Below, one piece after another: positions 1-7,357 of a stretch of 39,783 nucleotides of DNA. The first letter of the stretch is position 1; each line of letters opens with the position of its first letter. Under the pieces are notes generated by a model. The model was not told where the DNA came from. It saw nothing but the letters and a program-made list of their open reading frames with translations, and made no database searches. The translations under genes were made by a program, and so were the position numbers. Origin of the DNA: Chlorobium sp. (lineage in GTDB: Bacteria > Bacteroidota > Chlorobiia > Chlorobiales > Chlorobiaceae); the NCBI GenBank assembly GCA_028280025.1, contig JANQMO010000038.1, positions 1-39,783 of the forward strand, read 5' to 3'.

Positions 1-74
1 GCCACATCTGCTTCGTTACAGGGAACTTGCGGTAGAGCACTACAGCGGCATTCCCTGTGCCTTGCATCTGTGGC
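1..74. repeat. imperfect long hairpin at window edge
   Basis: Nested inverted repeats are visible: GCCACA at 1-6 pairs with TGTGGC at 69-74, and ACAGGGAA at 18-25 pairs with TTCCCTGT at 51-58. A small GTAG/CTAC stem with an AGCA loop lies at the centre. The window cuts the sequence at position 1, so the element may extend to the left. It lies downstream of the CNNM gene on the minus strand. It could be a structured RNA, a terminator region or a palindromic repeat, and I cannot tell which. Confidence 0.4.
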
Positions 75-144
75 ATGCTCGACAATCGCTCAATTTAGGA
101 GCGTAGTAAAAACAGTTTTTTGCAAGGTCGATGGTTTCAGCGGG

Positions 145-1470
145 TCAGGAGGATTCTTTTTCTTCGGATTGAAAGATGACAAGAATCTTGCCAACCCTTT
201 GACCGTCCATTTTTATGACCTTGAACAAAATGTCCTGCCATTCGAGCGTATCCATGACAGACGGCACTTTTTCGAGCTTGGTCATGAGAAAGCCCCCCAT
301 GGTGTCGTAGCGGGGATCTTCCTCATCGAGAAAGTTATCGATTTTGAACTCGGTGATAAAATCATCAACACTGAGAAGCCCGTCGATAATCCATGTACGT
401 TTACTCCGCCGGACTATTTTTTTTGTCCCTTCGAGGTCATCGGCAGGGATGTCGCCAACAATGCTTTCGAGAACATCGGTCAGTGTTATCGCACCCTGAA
501 CAAATCCCTGCTCGTCGATAACGAGTGCAAGATGTGCCCTGTTTTCCTTGAACAGCTCGAGAACCTGAAATGCCGGAACCGATTCAGGGACAAACAACGG
601 AGGTTTCATGACTTTGCTGACGGCTGACTTGAGGTTGCCCGGTTTGAGGAACTGGTTGCTGACAAGATCCAGCGAGCGAATGACGCCTCTGAGGTTGTCA
701 AGACTGTCTTCTGCTACAGGGAACCGCGATCTGCCGCTGGCCTGCATTTTGGAGATGAGCTCTTCTTCAGAGGCATTGAGGTCCAGCCACTCTATCTCGC
801 TTTTGGGGGTCATCATGGAGCTTGCCCGTTTGTCGCTCAGCCGGAATATTCTCGATATCATCTCGTATTCCACAGACTCAAAAACCCCTTTCTTTGCTCC
901 CTGCTTGATCATGAGCATTACTTCTTCATCGCTGACGGGAGGTTTCTCGATATTTCGGATCCCGATGACCTTGAGGACAATATTTGTCGTGCCGTTGATA
1001 AGATCGACAACCGGGGCACTGAATCTGCAAATAATCTGGATGATATGAGCGATTTTGATCGCTATCTGTTCCGGGTGCTGCAGGGCTATTTTTTTCGGGG
1101 CCAGTTCACCGATGATAAGGGTGACATACGTGACGCCAATGACAACAAGCACAAGCGCAAGTTCCTGGCTGTATGGTTCGAGAAAACCGATACCTGCTAT
1201 AAGGGCGGAAAGAGGTTCTGAAAAGCTTACGCCGCTGAATGCCCCTGCAAGTGTGGCTATGAGCGTAATGCCTACCTGGATGGCGGAAAGAAATTTGCCG
1301 GGGTTGTCAAGCAGTTCGAGAACCACTGACGCCCTGACAATTCCGGCCTCTCGCAGTTCATGGAGTTTCGTTTCCCTTGAAGATATGATCGCGAATTCGG
1401 CCATCGAGAAAAAACCGTTTGCCAGAATAAGGCCGAATAAAACAAGGAGTTCTATGATATCTTGGTTCAT
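145..1470 (-). CDS. CNNM/CorC (HlyC) family membrane protein with CBS domains
   Basis: This is a 441-residue protein of the DUF21-CBS-CorC_HlyC family, often annotated as hemolysin-like or Mg/Co efflux. The N-terminal 1-185 region is hydrophobic and begins with a helix followed by the FFSMAEFAIISS segment typical of DUF21. Residues about 200-335 form a CBS pair (TPKSEIEWLDL, LALVIDEQGFVQGAITLTDV). Residues about 345-430 match the CorC/HlyC C-terminal domain, including the RYDTMGGFLM segment. It probably sits in the inner membrane with cytosolic regulatory domains, and members are linked to divalent cation transport or export. The length is normal for the family and the gene appears intact. 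It is transcribed alone and divergently from the RodZ-like gene. The substrate cannot be told from sequence. Confidence 0.9.
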   Translation of the reverse strand: MNQDIIELLVLFGLILANGFFSMAEFAIISSRETKLHELREAGIVRASVVLELLDNPGKFLSAIQVGITLIATLAGAFSGVSFSEPLSALIAGIGFLEPYSQELALVLVVIGVTYVTLIIGELAPKKIALQHPEQIAIKIAHIIQIICRFSAPVVDLINGTTNIVLKVIGIRNIEKPPVSDEEVMLMIKQGAKKGVFESVEYEMISRIFRLSDKRASSMMTPKSEIEWLDLNASEEELISKMQASGRSRFPVAEDSLDNLRGVIRSLDLVSNQFLKPGNLKSAVSKVMKPPLFVPESVPAFQVLELFKENRAHLALVIDEQGFVQGAITLTDVLESIVGDIPADDLEGTKKIVRRSKRTWIIDGLLSVDDFITEFKIDNFLDEEDPRYDTMGGFLMTKLEKVPSVMDTLEWQDILFKVIKMDGQRVGKILVIFQSEEKESS

Positions 1471-1982
1471 ATTACGGGCGGCAGCGCGCCTCAGAATGCT
1501 TTATGTGTCAATAGGTTGTCAATGTAACCGGACCGGCTGGCCGGGCTATTGTAACGTGATATAGCAAAAAATTTCCATTCGATACTCGTTAATGTATTAA
1601 TTTGAACAGAGAGGTAAAAAATCCCCGGTAAAGTCATTGACTCTTTCCCTTTTTCTCCGGATACACAAAGTTAACACAATCGTGACTGCCGATCGGTGAA
1701 AATATGGCTAAACTGTCCATATTCAATCATTTCCTGATCATACTTTTCTGCTTCTGTGAAACAATCTCACGCCTTTTGAACTCGACGGAATTTACGTACT
1801 GTTTTCGTTTTCATTGAAGCCGGTAATACGGGCAGCCGATGTTTTCCGTCACTCAGCCGGATCGGCTTGATCATGTGGCGGCAATTAATTGTTGTTAATC
1901 AATTGTCATGTAGATTGAATTTTTGTAAACTAAAAGAACTGTATGTCTTTGACCGTAATACCTTTAAAATTGCGTGCATGTC
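1471..1982. other. intergenic region between divergent genes
   Basis: I see no convincing gene in these 512 bases. Near the CNNM start there are two direct TGTCAA copies 11 bp apart (1506-1511 and 1517-1522); on the minus strand these read as TTGACA and could be -35-like elements or a regulator site. An imperfect inverted repeat with 9-bp arms and a 6-nt loop lies at 1882-1905, about 80 bp before the RodZ-like gene. Promoters for both divergent genes must lie here. Confidence 0.5.
1882..1905. promoter_or_regulatory. AT-rich imperfect inverted repeat
   Basis: CAATTAATT and AATCAATTG are 9-bp arms with one mismatch, separated by GTTGTT. The site lies upstream of the RodZ-like gene in the divergent intergenic region, so an operator role is possible. 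The regulator is unknown. Confidence 0.3.
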
Positions 1983-2900
1983 ATGGCGGATGAAAACACT
2001 ATTGGATCTGCCAGCGACCTGCTGGTGAGAAAACTTGTTCAGGCCAGAAAAGCTCAGGGAGCAACCATTCATGATATCAGCGCCGAAACAAGGATTCATA
2101 AAGAGCATCTTGAAAAAATAGAGTCCGGTAATCTTACGTTTTTACCGGCAGCATACGTCTACGCATTTCTCAAGGAGTATGCGCGTTCCCTACGTCTGGA
2201 GGATGATGATCTGCTTCAGCAATGCAGGGAGGAACTTTCAATCCCGACCGATCGCAGGCTGGCTCAGGAAGCTGAAGCTGCTGAATCGGACATGGGAAGC
2301 AGTCAGGGCGATCGCCTTGCGGAGATGTTCGATGCAGTAACCGGTATGAAAAGCGGGGTGCCTGCAGCGGTTCTCATAGGCGGGGCTGCAATTATTGTTC
2401 TGCTGCTTCTTCTTGTTTCCTTTTTTCTTTTCTCCGGACAACCCGGAAATAATCAGGATGGGGCTGCTGAGGTGACTCTTGCTCCGGAGAAAGCAGTTGA
2501 AACGGTCGAAGAAGCCGAGCCTGTCGTTTTTGCCGATTCGGTTTCCGCAACGGAGCCGGATACGCTTTCGCTTTCTGTTGAGAATGTTCCGGAAGAACTC
2601 CCCGTTATGCAGGAGGCATGGGCAGAAGGAGTATCGTTTTTGCCTGAATCGCCCGAATCGCCCTATCAGAAAATACTGGTTGTGAGGGTTATTACAGATC
2701 TTACCTGGGTAAAAGTCATTGCTGATGATGGCAGCAAGGTCTATCAAGGGGGGCGTTTCAAAGCCGGGGAAATTCTCCGTTACGAGGCAAAAAAGAACTT
2801 TTCCGTCAATATAGGCCGTCCTCCCTATGTGGAGATCTATCTCAATGGTAAAAAGGTCCCGCCGCTTGAAAAGAGAACGGTCGTGCTTGGTGGCGAGTAG
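1983..2900 (+). CDS. RodZ-like HTH/transmembrane protein
   Basis: This 305-residue protein has the RodZ layout. A Cro/CI-type helix-turn-helix (HTH_25) covers about residues 12-80, containing KAQGATIHDISAETRIHKEH and a tyrosine-rich AYVYAFLKEYARSL helix. A single membrane helix lies at about 128-152 (VLIGGAAIIVLLLLLVSFFL). An acidic linker follows, then a C-terminal DUF4115-like beta domain from about 225. RodZ proteins link MreB to the cell-wall elongation machinery. The first in-frame start is a GTG at 1974, but ATG at 1983 gives a more usual N-terminus; neither has a strong Shine-Dalgarno. The gene stands alone, with a stem-loop just after its stop. The symbol is withheld because a role in shape control is inferred only from architecture. 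Confidence 0.85.
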   Translation: MADENTIGSASDLLVRKLVQARKAQGATIHDISAETRIHKEHLEKIESGNLTFLPAAYVYAFLKEYARSLRLEDDDLLQQCREELSIPTDRRLAQEAEAAESDMGSSQGDRLAEMFDAVTGMKSGVPAAVLIGGAAIIVLLLLLVSFFLFSGQPGNNQDGAAEVTLAPEKAVETVEEAEPVVFADSVSATEPDTLSLSVENVPEELPVMQEAWAEGVSFLPESPESPYQKILVVRVITDLTWVKVIADDGSKVYQGGRFKAGEILRYEAKKNFSVNIGRPPYVEIYLNGKKVPPLEKRTVVLGGE

Positions 2901-2937
2901 CTTCCGCAACACTGTCTGACCGTTTCTTCTTTCCTCA

Positions 2938-2968
2938 CAGAAACCGGGAATTTATTGTCCGGTTTCTG
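2938..2968 (+). terminator. stem-loop after RodZ-like gene
   Basis: CAGAAACCGG (2938-2947) and CCGGTTTCTG (2959-2968) form a perfect 10-bp stem with an 11-nt loop, starting 37 bp after the stop codon. The following tract (TATTCC) is poor in T, so termination efficiency is uncertain. Confidence 0.6.
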
Positions 2969-3097
2969 TATTCCATTATCATCATTTGGTTATCTGGTTT
3001 GTGCGGGCGGCAGGTAATGCTTTGTTCAGCTTATCCTGCGGTTCAGAGCGGCACAGCGGCATGGTAGCTTATCGTTAATCTTTTCATTTGACAGGCC

Positions 3098-4024
3098 ATG
3101 AAGGTTTATGAGAATCTGGCACAAACCACCGGAAACACGCCGTTGGTCTCGGTGCAGCGAATGGGTGAACCTGGCAGCGTTCGTCTTATCGCAAAACTCG
3201 AGTCATTCAATCCTTTATCCAGCGTGAAAGACCGGATAGGTGTATCGATGATCGAGGATGCTGAGAAGAGAGGTCTTCTGGGACCGGGGACGACCATCAT
3301 CGAGCCGACAAGCGGCAATACCGGAATTGCGCTTGCCTTTGCATGCGCGGCAAAGGGCTACCGGCTGATTCTGACCATGCCCGAGACCATGAGTATCGAG
3401 AGACGGCGGCTTATGCACATATTCGGTGCCGAACTGGTCCTGACGGATGGTGCATTGGGCATGAACGGCGCTATACAGGAAGCCGAGAGGCTTGCGGGTT
3501 CCATGCAGAAGAGTATCATACTGGGGCAGTTCAGCAATCCGGCCAATCCGGATGTACACCGGCGGACTACGGCTGAAGAGATCTGGGCGGATACGGACGG
3601 TTCGGTTGACGTTTTTGTTGCCGGCGTCGGGACGGGCGGAACGATTACCGGTGTCGGCGAGGTTCTCAAGGCAAAGAAGCCCGGTGTGAAAATCGTTGCG
3701 GTCGAGCCTGAAGAGTCACCTGTTCTTTCGGGCGGACAGCCCGGGCCGCATAAGATCCAGGGAATAGGCGCCGGCTTCATTCCCGAAAACCTGAACATGG
3801 ATGTCATCGACGAAGTTATCCGGGTAAACGCTTCCGATGCCGGGGATACAGCAAGGGAGCTTGCTGAAAAAGAGGGGATTCTCTGCGGGATTTCGTCGGG
3901 AGCAGCGATGTGGGCCGCTCTCCAGGTGTCTGCGCAGCAGGAGATGCAGGATAAAACTGTCGTTGTGCTTTTGCCTGATACGGGAGAACGCTATCTTTCA
4001 ACCTGGCTCTTCACGGAAGAATGA
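3098..4024 (+). CDS. cysK: cysteine synthase (O-acetylserine sulfhydrylase)
   Basis: CysK makes L-cysteine from O-acetylserine and sulfide using pyridoxal phosphate. The 308-residue protein has the normal family length. The PLP-binding lysine is K44 in NPLSSVKDRIG, the substrate loop TSGNTGIALAFA lies near residue 70, and the phosphate-binding GVGTGGTITGVGEVLK lies near residue 175. The C-terminal PDTGERYLST is also typical. It is the first gene of a tight cysK-nifS-nifU operon: its stop overlaps the possible upstream start of nifS (ATGA at 4021). That arrangement suggests it supplies cysteine to the desulfurase. Paralogous cystathionine beta-synthase-like enzymes are possible, but the motifs and length fit CysK best. 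Confidence 0.95.
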   Translation: MKVYENLAQTTGNTPLVSVQRMGEPGSVRLIAKLESFNPLSSVKDRIGVSMIEDAEKRGLLGPGTTIIEPTSGNTGIALAFACAAKGYRLILTMPETMSIERRRLMHIFGAELVLTDGALGMNGAIQEAERLAGSMQKSIILGQFSNPANPDVHRRTTAEEIWADTDGSVDVFVAGVGTGGTITGVGEVLKAKKPGVKIVAVEPEESPVLSGGQPGPHKIQGIGAGFIPENLNMDVIDEVIRVNASDAGDTARELAEKEGILCGISSGAAMWAALQVSAQQEMQDKTVVVLLPDTGERYLSTWLFTEE

Positions 4025-4074
4025 GTCCTGTTATAACCAGGTATTTTCGCAACTCAAAGAATCTGATTCGTATC

Positions 4075-5280
4075 ATGGAAACAAGACGCGTCTATCTTGA
4101 CCATAATGCCACGACACCGCTGCATCCCGAGGTGAAAAAGGAGATGATCGAGGCGATGGAGATGTTCGGCAATCCATCAAGCATGCATGCTTTCGGCAGG
4201 GAAGCCCGTGCCAATGTCGAACATGCCAGAGGCATAGTGGCCAATTTCATTGGCGCGCACGAGGATGAGATCGTTTTTGTGGGAAGCGGTTCGGAAGCCA
4301 ACAATACCGTTCTATCGCTTTTTGCATGCGCTTCGAACCTCTGTCTTCAGGGGTTCAAGGCCAGAAGCTCCATTATCACAACCAGGATCGAGCACCCTTG
4401 TGTACTCGAAACCGCGGAGTGCCTCGCCCACAAGGGGACCAGCGTCAGGTTTCTCGATGTTGACCATTATGGGAGGATCGATCTCGACCAGTTGAGGGAA
4501 TATCTGACCGATGAGGTCGGCCTGGTTTCAATTATGACCGCCAATAACGAGATCGGCACGATCCAGGATATAGCCGGGATCACGAAAATGGTTCACGACA
4601 ACGGGTCGCTGATGCATACCGACGCGGTGCAGGCAATCGGTAAAATGCGCATGAACGTCAATGAACTCGGTGTTGATTTTCTTACCATGAGCGCTCACAA
4701 GATATACGGCCCGAAAGGGATTGGCGCCTTGTATGTACGTAAAGGAACACCCTACTGCCCGTTTATCCGCGGAGGTCACCAGGAAAAAGGCCGGCGTGCA
4801 GGAACGGAAAATACATTGGGGATCATTGGTCTTGCAAAAGCACTGGAAATGCGCGACGCGGAAATGGATGACGAAGCGTTAAGGCTGGCAGGTATGAAAG
4901 AGGCTTTGATGAAGGGGATTGAATCGTCGATTGATGACGTGGTTTTCAACGGTCATCCGGAACTGAGCATGCCCAATACGGTCAATGTGTCTTTTCCGGG
5001 GGCTGAAGGTGAGTCTATCCTGCTCTACCTCGATCTGGAAGGGATCGCGGTATCGACCGGTTCTGCCTGTGCTTCGGGGTCGCTTGACCCGTCCCATGTT
5101 CTTCTGGCGACAGGAACGAGTCCCGAGCGTGCCCACGGTTCGATCCGCATCAGTATGGGCAGAGAGACGACGATGGATGACGTCGACCGCGTGCTCGATG
5201 TCCTGCCGGGAATCATAACAAGGATCAGAAGTATGTCAACAGCTTATCTTACAGGAGGAGAACATGCTGCAGTCAGGTGA
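4075..5280 (+). CDS. nifS: cysteine desulfurase NifS
   Basis: This PLP enzyme removes sulfur from cysteine for Fe-S cluster assembly. From the ATG at 4075 the protein has 401 residues and starts METRRVYLDHNATTPLHP, the usual NifS/IscS N-terminus. An upstream in-frame ATG at 4021, overlapping the cysK stop, would add 18 residues without homology. The PLP lysine is K209 in MSAHKIYGPKG and the catalytic cysteine is C332 in TGSACASGS. The 3' end overlaps nifU by 17 bases, implying translational coupling. NifS rather than IscS is chosen because the partner gene is NifU-type with a BFD-like domain. No other nif genes are in the window, so a general Fe-S role is as likely as a nitrogenase-specific one. 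Confidence 0.92.
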   Translation: METRRVYLDHNATTPLHPEVKKEMIEAMEMFGNPSSMHAFGREARANVEHARGIVANFIGAHEDEIVFVGSGSEANNTVLSLFACASNLCLQGFKARSSIITTRIEHPCVLETAECLAHKGTSVRFLDVDHYGRIDLDQLREYLTDEVGLVSIMTANNEIGTIQDIAGITKMVHDNGSLMHTDAVQAIGKMRMNVNELGVDFLTMSAHKIYGPKGIGALYVRKGTPYCPFIRGGHQEKGRRAGTENTLGIIGLAKALEMRDAEMDDEALRLAGMKEALMKGIESSIDDVVFNGHPELSMPNTVNVSFPGAEGESILLYLDLEGIAVSTGSACASGSLDPSHVLLATGTSPERAHGSIRISMGRETTMDDVDRVLDVLPGIITRIRSMSTAYLTGGEHAAVR

Positions 5281-5875
5281 CTGGGTATATACCGATACAT
5301 TGAAGGAACATTTCATGAACCCCAAAAATATACTTCAGGGGGAAAATACCGACGAGTTCGACGGGATTGGCATGGAAGGCAACCTTTCTTGCGGTGACCA
5401 GATGATGGTTGTCATAAAGGTTGAAAAGGCAACGGAAGTTATAACCGACTGCCAGTGGAAAACATATGGGTGTGCAAGTGCCATTGCAAGCACATCGATC
5501 CTTTCCGAGATGGTCAAAGGCATGACGCTCGACCAGGCTTTTGACATATCGCCGAAAGATGTTACCAAGGAACTCGGCGGATTGCCTGAAAACAAGATCC
5601 ATTGTTCGGTACTGGGCGACAAGGCGCTCCGGGCGGCCATCAACAACTATTTCGAGCGGAACGGAATGGACGACAGGATACGCAGGGAAAAGACCAAAGT
5701 AATCTGTCAGTGCATGAACGTTACCGACGCGGAGATCGAAGAAGCGGTGCTCGAAGGAGCGAAAACATTTTTCGAACTGCAGGAGCATACCAAGCTCGGA
5801 ACGGTATGCGGGCAGTGTAAGGATGAGGCGGAAGAGCTCATAGAAAAATACAAGCACCTGCATTTCGGCTCATGA
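5264..5875 (+). CDS. nifU: NifU-like Fe-S scaffold, two-domain form
   Basis: This scaffold assembles Fe-S clusters from sulfur delivered by NifS. The N-terminal IscU/NifU_N domain covers residues 1-130, with cluster cysteines C43 (LSCGD), C70 (YGCAS) and C114 (IHCSVLG). A BFD-like [2Fe-2S] domain covers about 145-190, with C148/C150 (VICQCMN) and C182/C185 (VCGQC). The C-terminal Nfu domain of Azotobacter-type NifU (about 310 residues) is absent, so this 203-residue version is a two-domain form. A strong AGGAGG lies just before the ATG, inside the end of nifS. The stop codon lies within a 16-bp palindrome (5865-5880) at the junction with the convergent TolC-like gene. Confidence 0.92.
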   Translation: MLQSGDWVYTDTLKEHFMNPKNILQGENTDEFDGIGMEGNLSCGDQMMVVIKVEKATEVITDCQWKTYGCASAIASTSILSEMVKGMTLDQAFDISPKDVTKELGGLPENKIHCSVLGDKALRAAINNYFERNGMDDRIRREKTKVICQCMNVTDAEIEEAVLEGAKTFFELQEHTKLGTVCGQCKDEAEELIEKYKHLHFGS

Positions 5876-5880
5876 GCCGA
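5865..5880. terminator. 16-bp palindrome at nifU / TolC-like junction
   Basis: TCGGCTCATGAGCCGA is perfectly self-complementary. It contains the nifU stop codon and lies 5 bp from the end of the convergent TolC-like gene. No T tract follows on either strand, so a terminator role is only possible. Confidence 0.3.
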
Positions 5881-5884
5881 CCAC

Positions 5885-7351
5885 TCAATGTTCCTCTTTT
5901 CCGATATCTTCACGAATCGTTGCCGGAAAGTGCTCCGGCATAATGTCCCTGGTTCTTACCAGCGTATCTGAAAGCCGTTTCCATTCAACAATAAGTTTCC
6001 GGAGTTCGATTTCGCGGCTGATGAGGTTGAACCGGTTTCCTTCAAGCCGGTTGACCTCATCGATAAGATCGTTCAGGTCTGTTTTGCCCAGTGAGTAGTT
6101 CTTTTTTTCATCCCTGACTATAGCCCCGGATATGGAGATTTTTTCTTCGGCAAGCTCGATCAGCCGGTACTGGTTCTCAATGGAGCGTGAAAGGTTTTTC
6201 AGGGACGTTTCAAGTGCACGTTGCGTGTTGGTGCCCGAAAGAGAAACCCTCCGTCTGTTTATCCTGCTTATCTCGTGCCGGGCTGTTTCCTGCCTTTGCG
6301 GCAAGGGCCATTCAAGGGTTATACCGGCGAAGAATCCCTGCTCGGGATCGCTGAAAAACCTGTTTTCACCCGTCACTTCGTAACCGGCCGTAAGATTCAC
6401 CGACGGCAGGAGCCTGTCGGCGGCCTGAGCAACTTCCGTTCCCGCTTTATCCTCAAGAAGATCCAGTATTCTGGTAGTCCGGCCGGCAAGGAGGAAAGCA
6501 TCAAGTTCACGGTTGAAATCATCGGGTTTGTAACGGCGGGGCTTTTTGGGGGTTTCCGGCTCCGGCCGTTCATTTTCGGATGCCCGTATTGCTTCCATCA
6601 CAAGGTTTGTTTTTGCCTCGTAATCATTGTTCAGAGAGACCATCTGTTCTTTTCTCGACACAGTCTGAACCTTGATCTTGTTGACGTCGATCGGTAGTGC
6701 GATGCTGTTTTTTGCTCTCTCCCGGATATTATCGAGCTGTTTTTTCGCGTCTTTGTATGCGGCTGTTGCAGTGGCAAGGTTTTCCCTTGAAGCATACCAG
6801 TCATAGTAGAGTGTGATCAAGCTTGCCAGGTAATCCTCGTATGCTTCTGCGATCTGGTGTCGGGCGACATCGTTTTCAATGCCTGAAAGTTTTTCGATCA
6901 GATGGTTGGCCTTGCCGAACGCGTTTTCAGCGATCGGTTGCACGATTGCAAATCTGAATGTCGACTCGCTGTTTGCTGAGCCGAAATTCTGATCGGCACT
7001 GTAGGAGGCCGACAGGCGTGTGGCGGTTGCAGGGAAGAGTTTATCCAGGCCGAAACCGTACTCAGGCCCGCTCTTGCCGTCTTCAAGCATGAGCATATAC
7101 TGCCCCTTTACAGAAAGGATGAGGTCGTCGGCAGGCAGCGCGAGCGTTCCGGTATACTGCAGGGGAAGTTCATCGATAAGTATTTCTTCGAAAGCCGTGT
7201 TCCGTTCAGCGGCAAGACGGATGAAGGTTTCAAGCGGGAGCGTCTTCCCGGCGGTTTGTCCGGAAAGGGCGGAGCACAGAAGAATGACGGCTGTTTGAAC
7301 CACCATGAACAATGCTGTTTTCATGATCCGACCGGCGTTCATAGGTGTCAT
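5885..7351 (-). CDS. TolC-family outer membrane efflux protein
   Basis: This 488-residue protein is the probable outer-membrane channel of a tripartite efflux system. A signal peptide is visible near the N-terminus (MKTALFMVVQTAVILLCSAL, residues 10-29), so the true start may be the third methionine, at 7324. The body is rich in long amphipathic, coiled-coil-prone helices, with two roughly repeated halves as in TolC: EIDV-type segments such as NSIALPIDVNKIKVQT near 210 and YSLGKTDLNDLIDEVNRLEG near 420. It follows the RND permease gene by 6 bp on the same strand, so the two are almost certainly co-transcribed. The substrate is unknown. Confidence 0.88.
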   Translation of the reverse strand: MTPMNAGRIMKTALFMVVQTAVILLCSALSGQTAGKTLPLETFIRLAAERNTAFEEILIDELPLQYTGTLALPADDLILSVKGQYMLMLEDGKSGPEYGFGLDKLFPATATRLSASYSADQNFGSANSESTFRFAIVQPIAENAFGKANHLIEKLSGIENDVARHQIAEAYEDYLASLITLYYDWYASRENLATATAAYKDAKKQLDNIRERAKNSIALPIDVNKIKVQTVSRKEQMVSLNNDYEAKTNLVMEAIRASENERPEPETPKKPRRYKPDDFNRELDAFLLAGRTTRILDLLEDKAGTEVAQAADRLLPSVNLTAGYEVTGENRFFSDPEQGFFAGITLEWPLPQRQETARHEISRINRRRVSLSGTNTQRALETSLKNLSRSIENQYRLIELAEEKISISGAIVRDEKKNYSLGKTDLNDLIDEVNRLEGNRFNLISREIELRKLIVEWKRLSDTLVRTRDIMPEHFPATIREDIGKEEH

Positions 7352-7357
7352 TGTGTG

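Noticed and set aside
26..48. tRNA-like segment containing GGTAGAGCAC
   Set aside because: The D-arm-like words are not followed by an anticodon or T arm, and no cloverleaf can be drawn.
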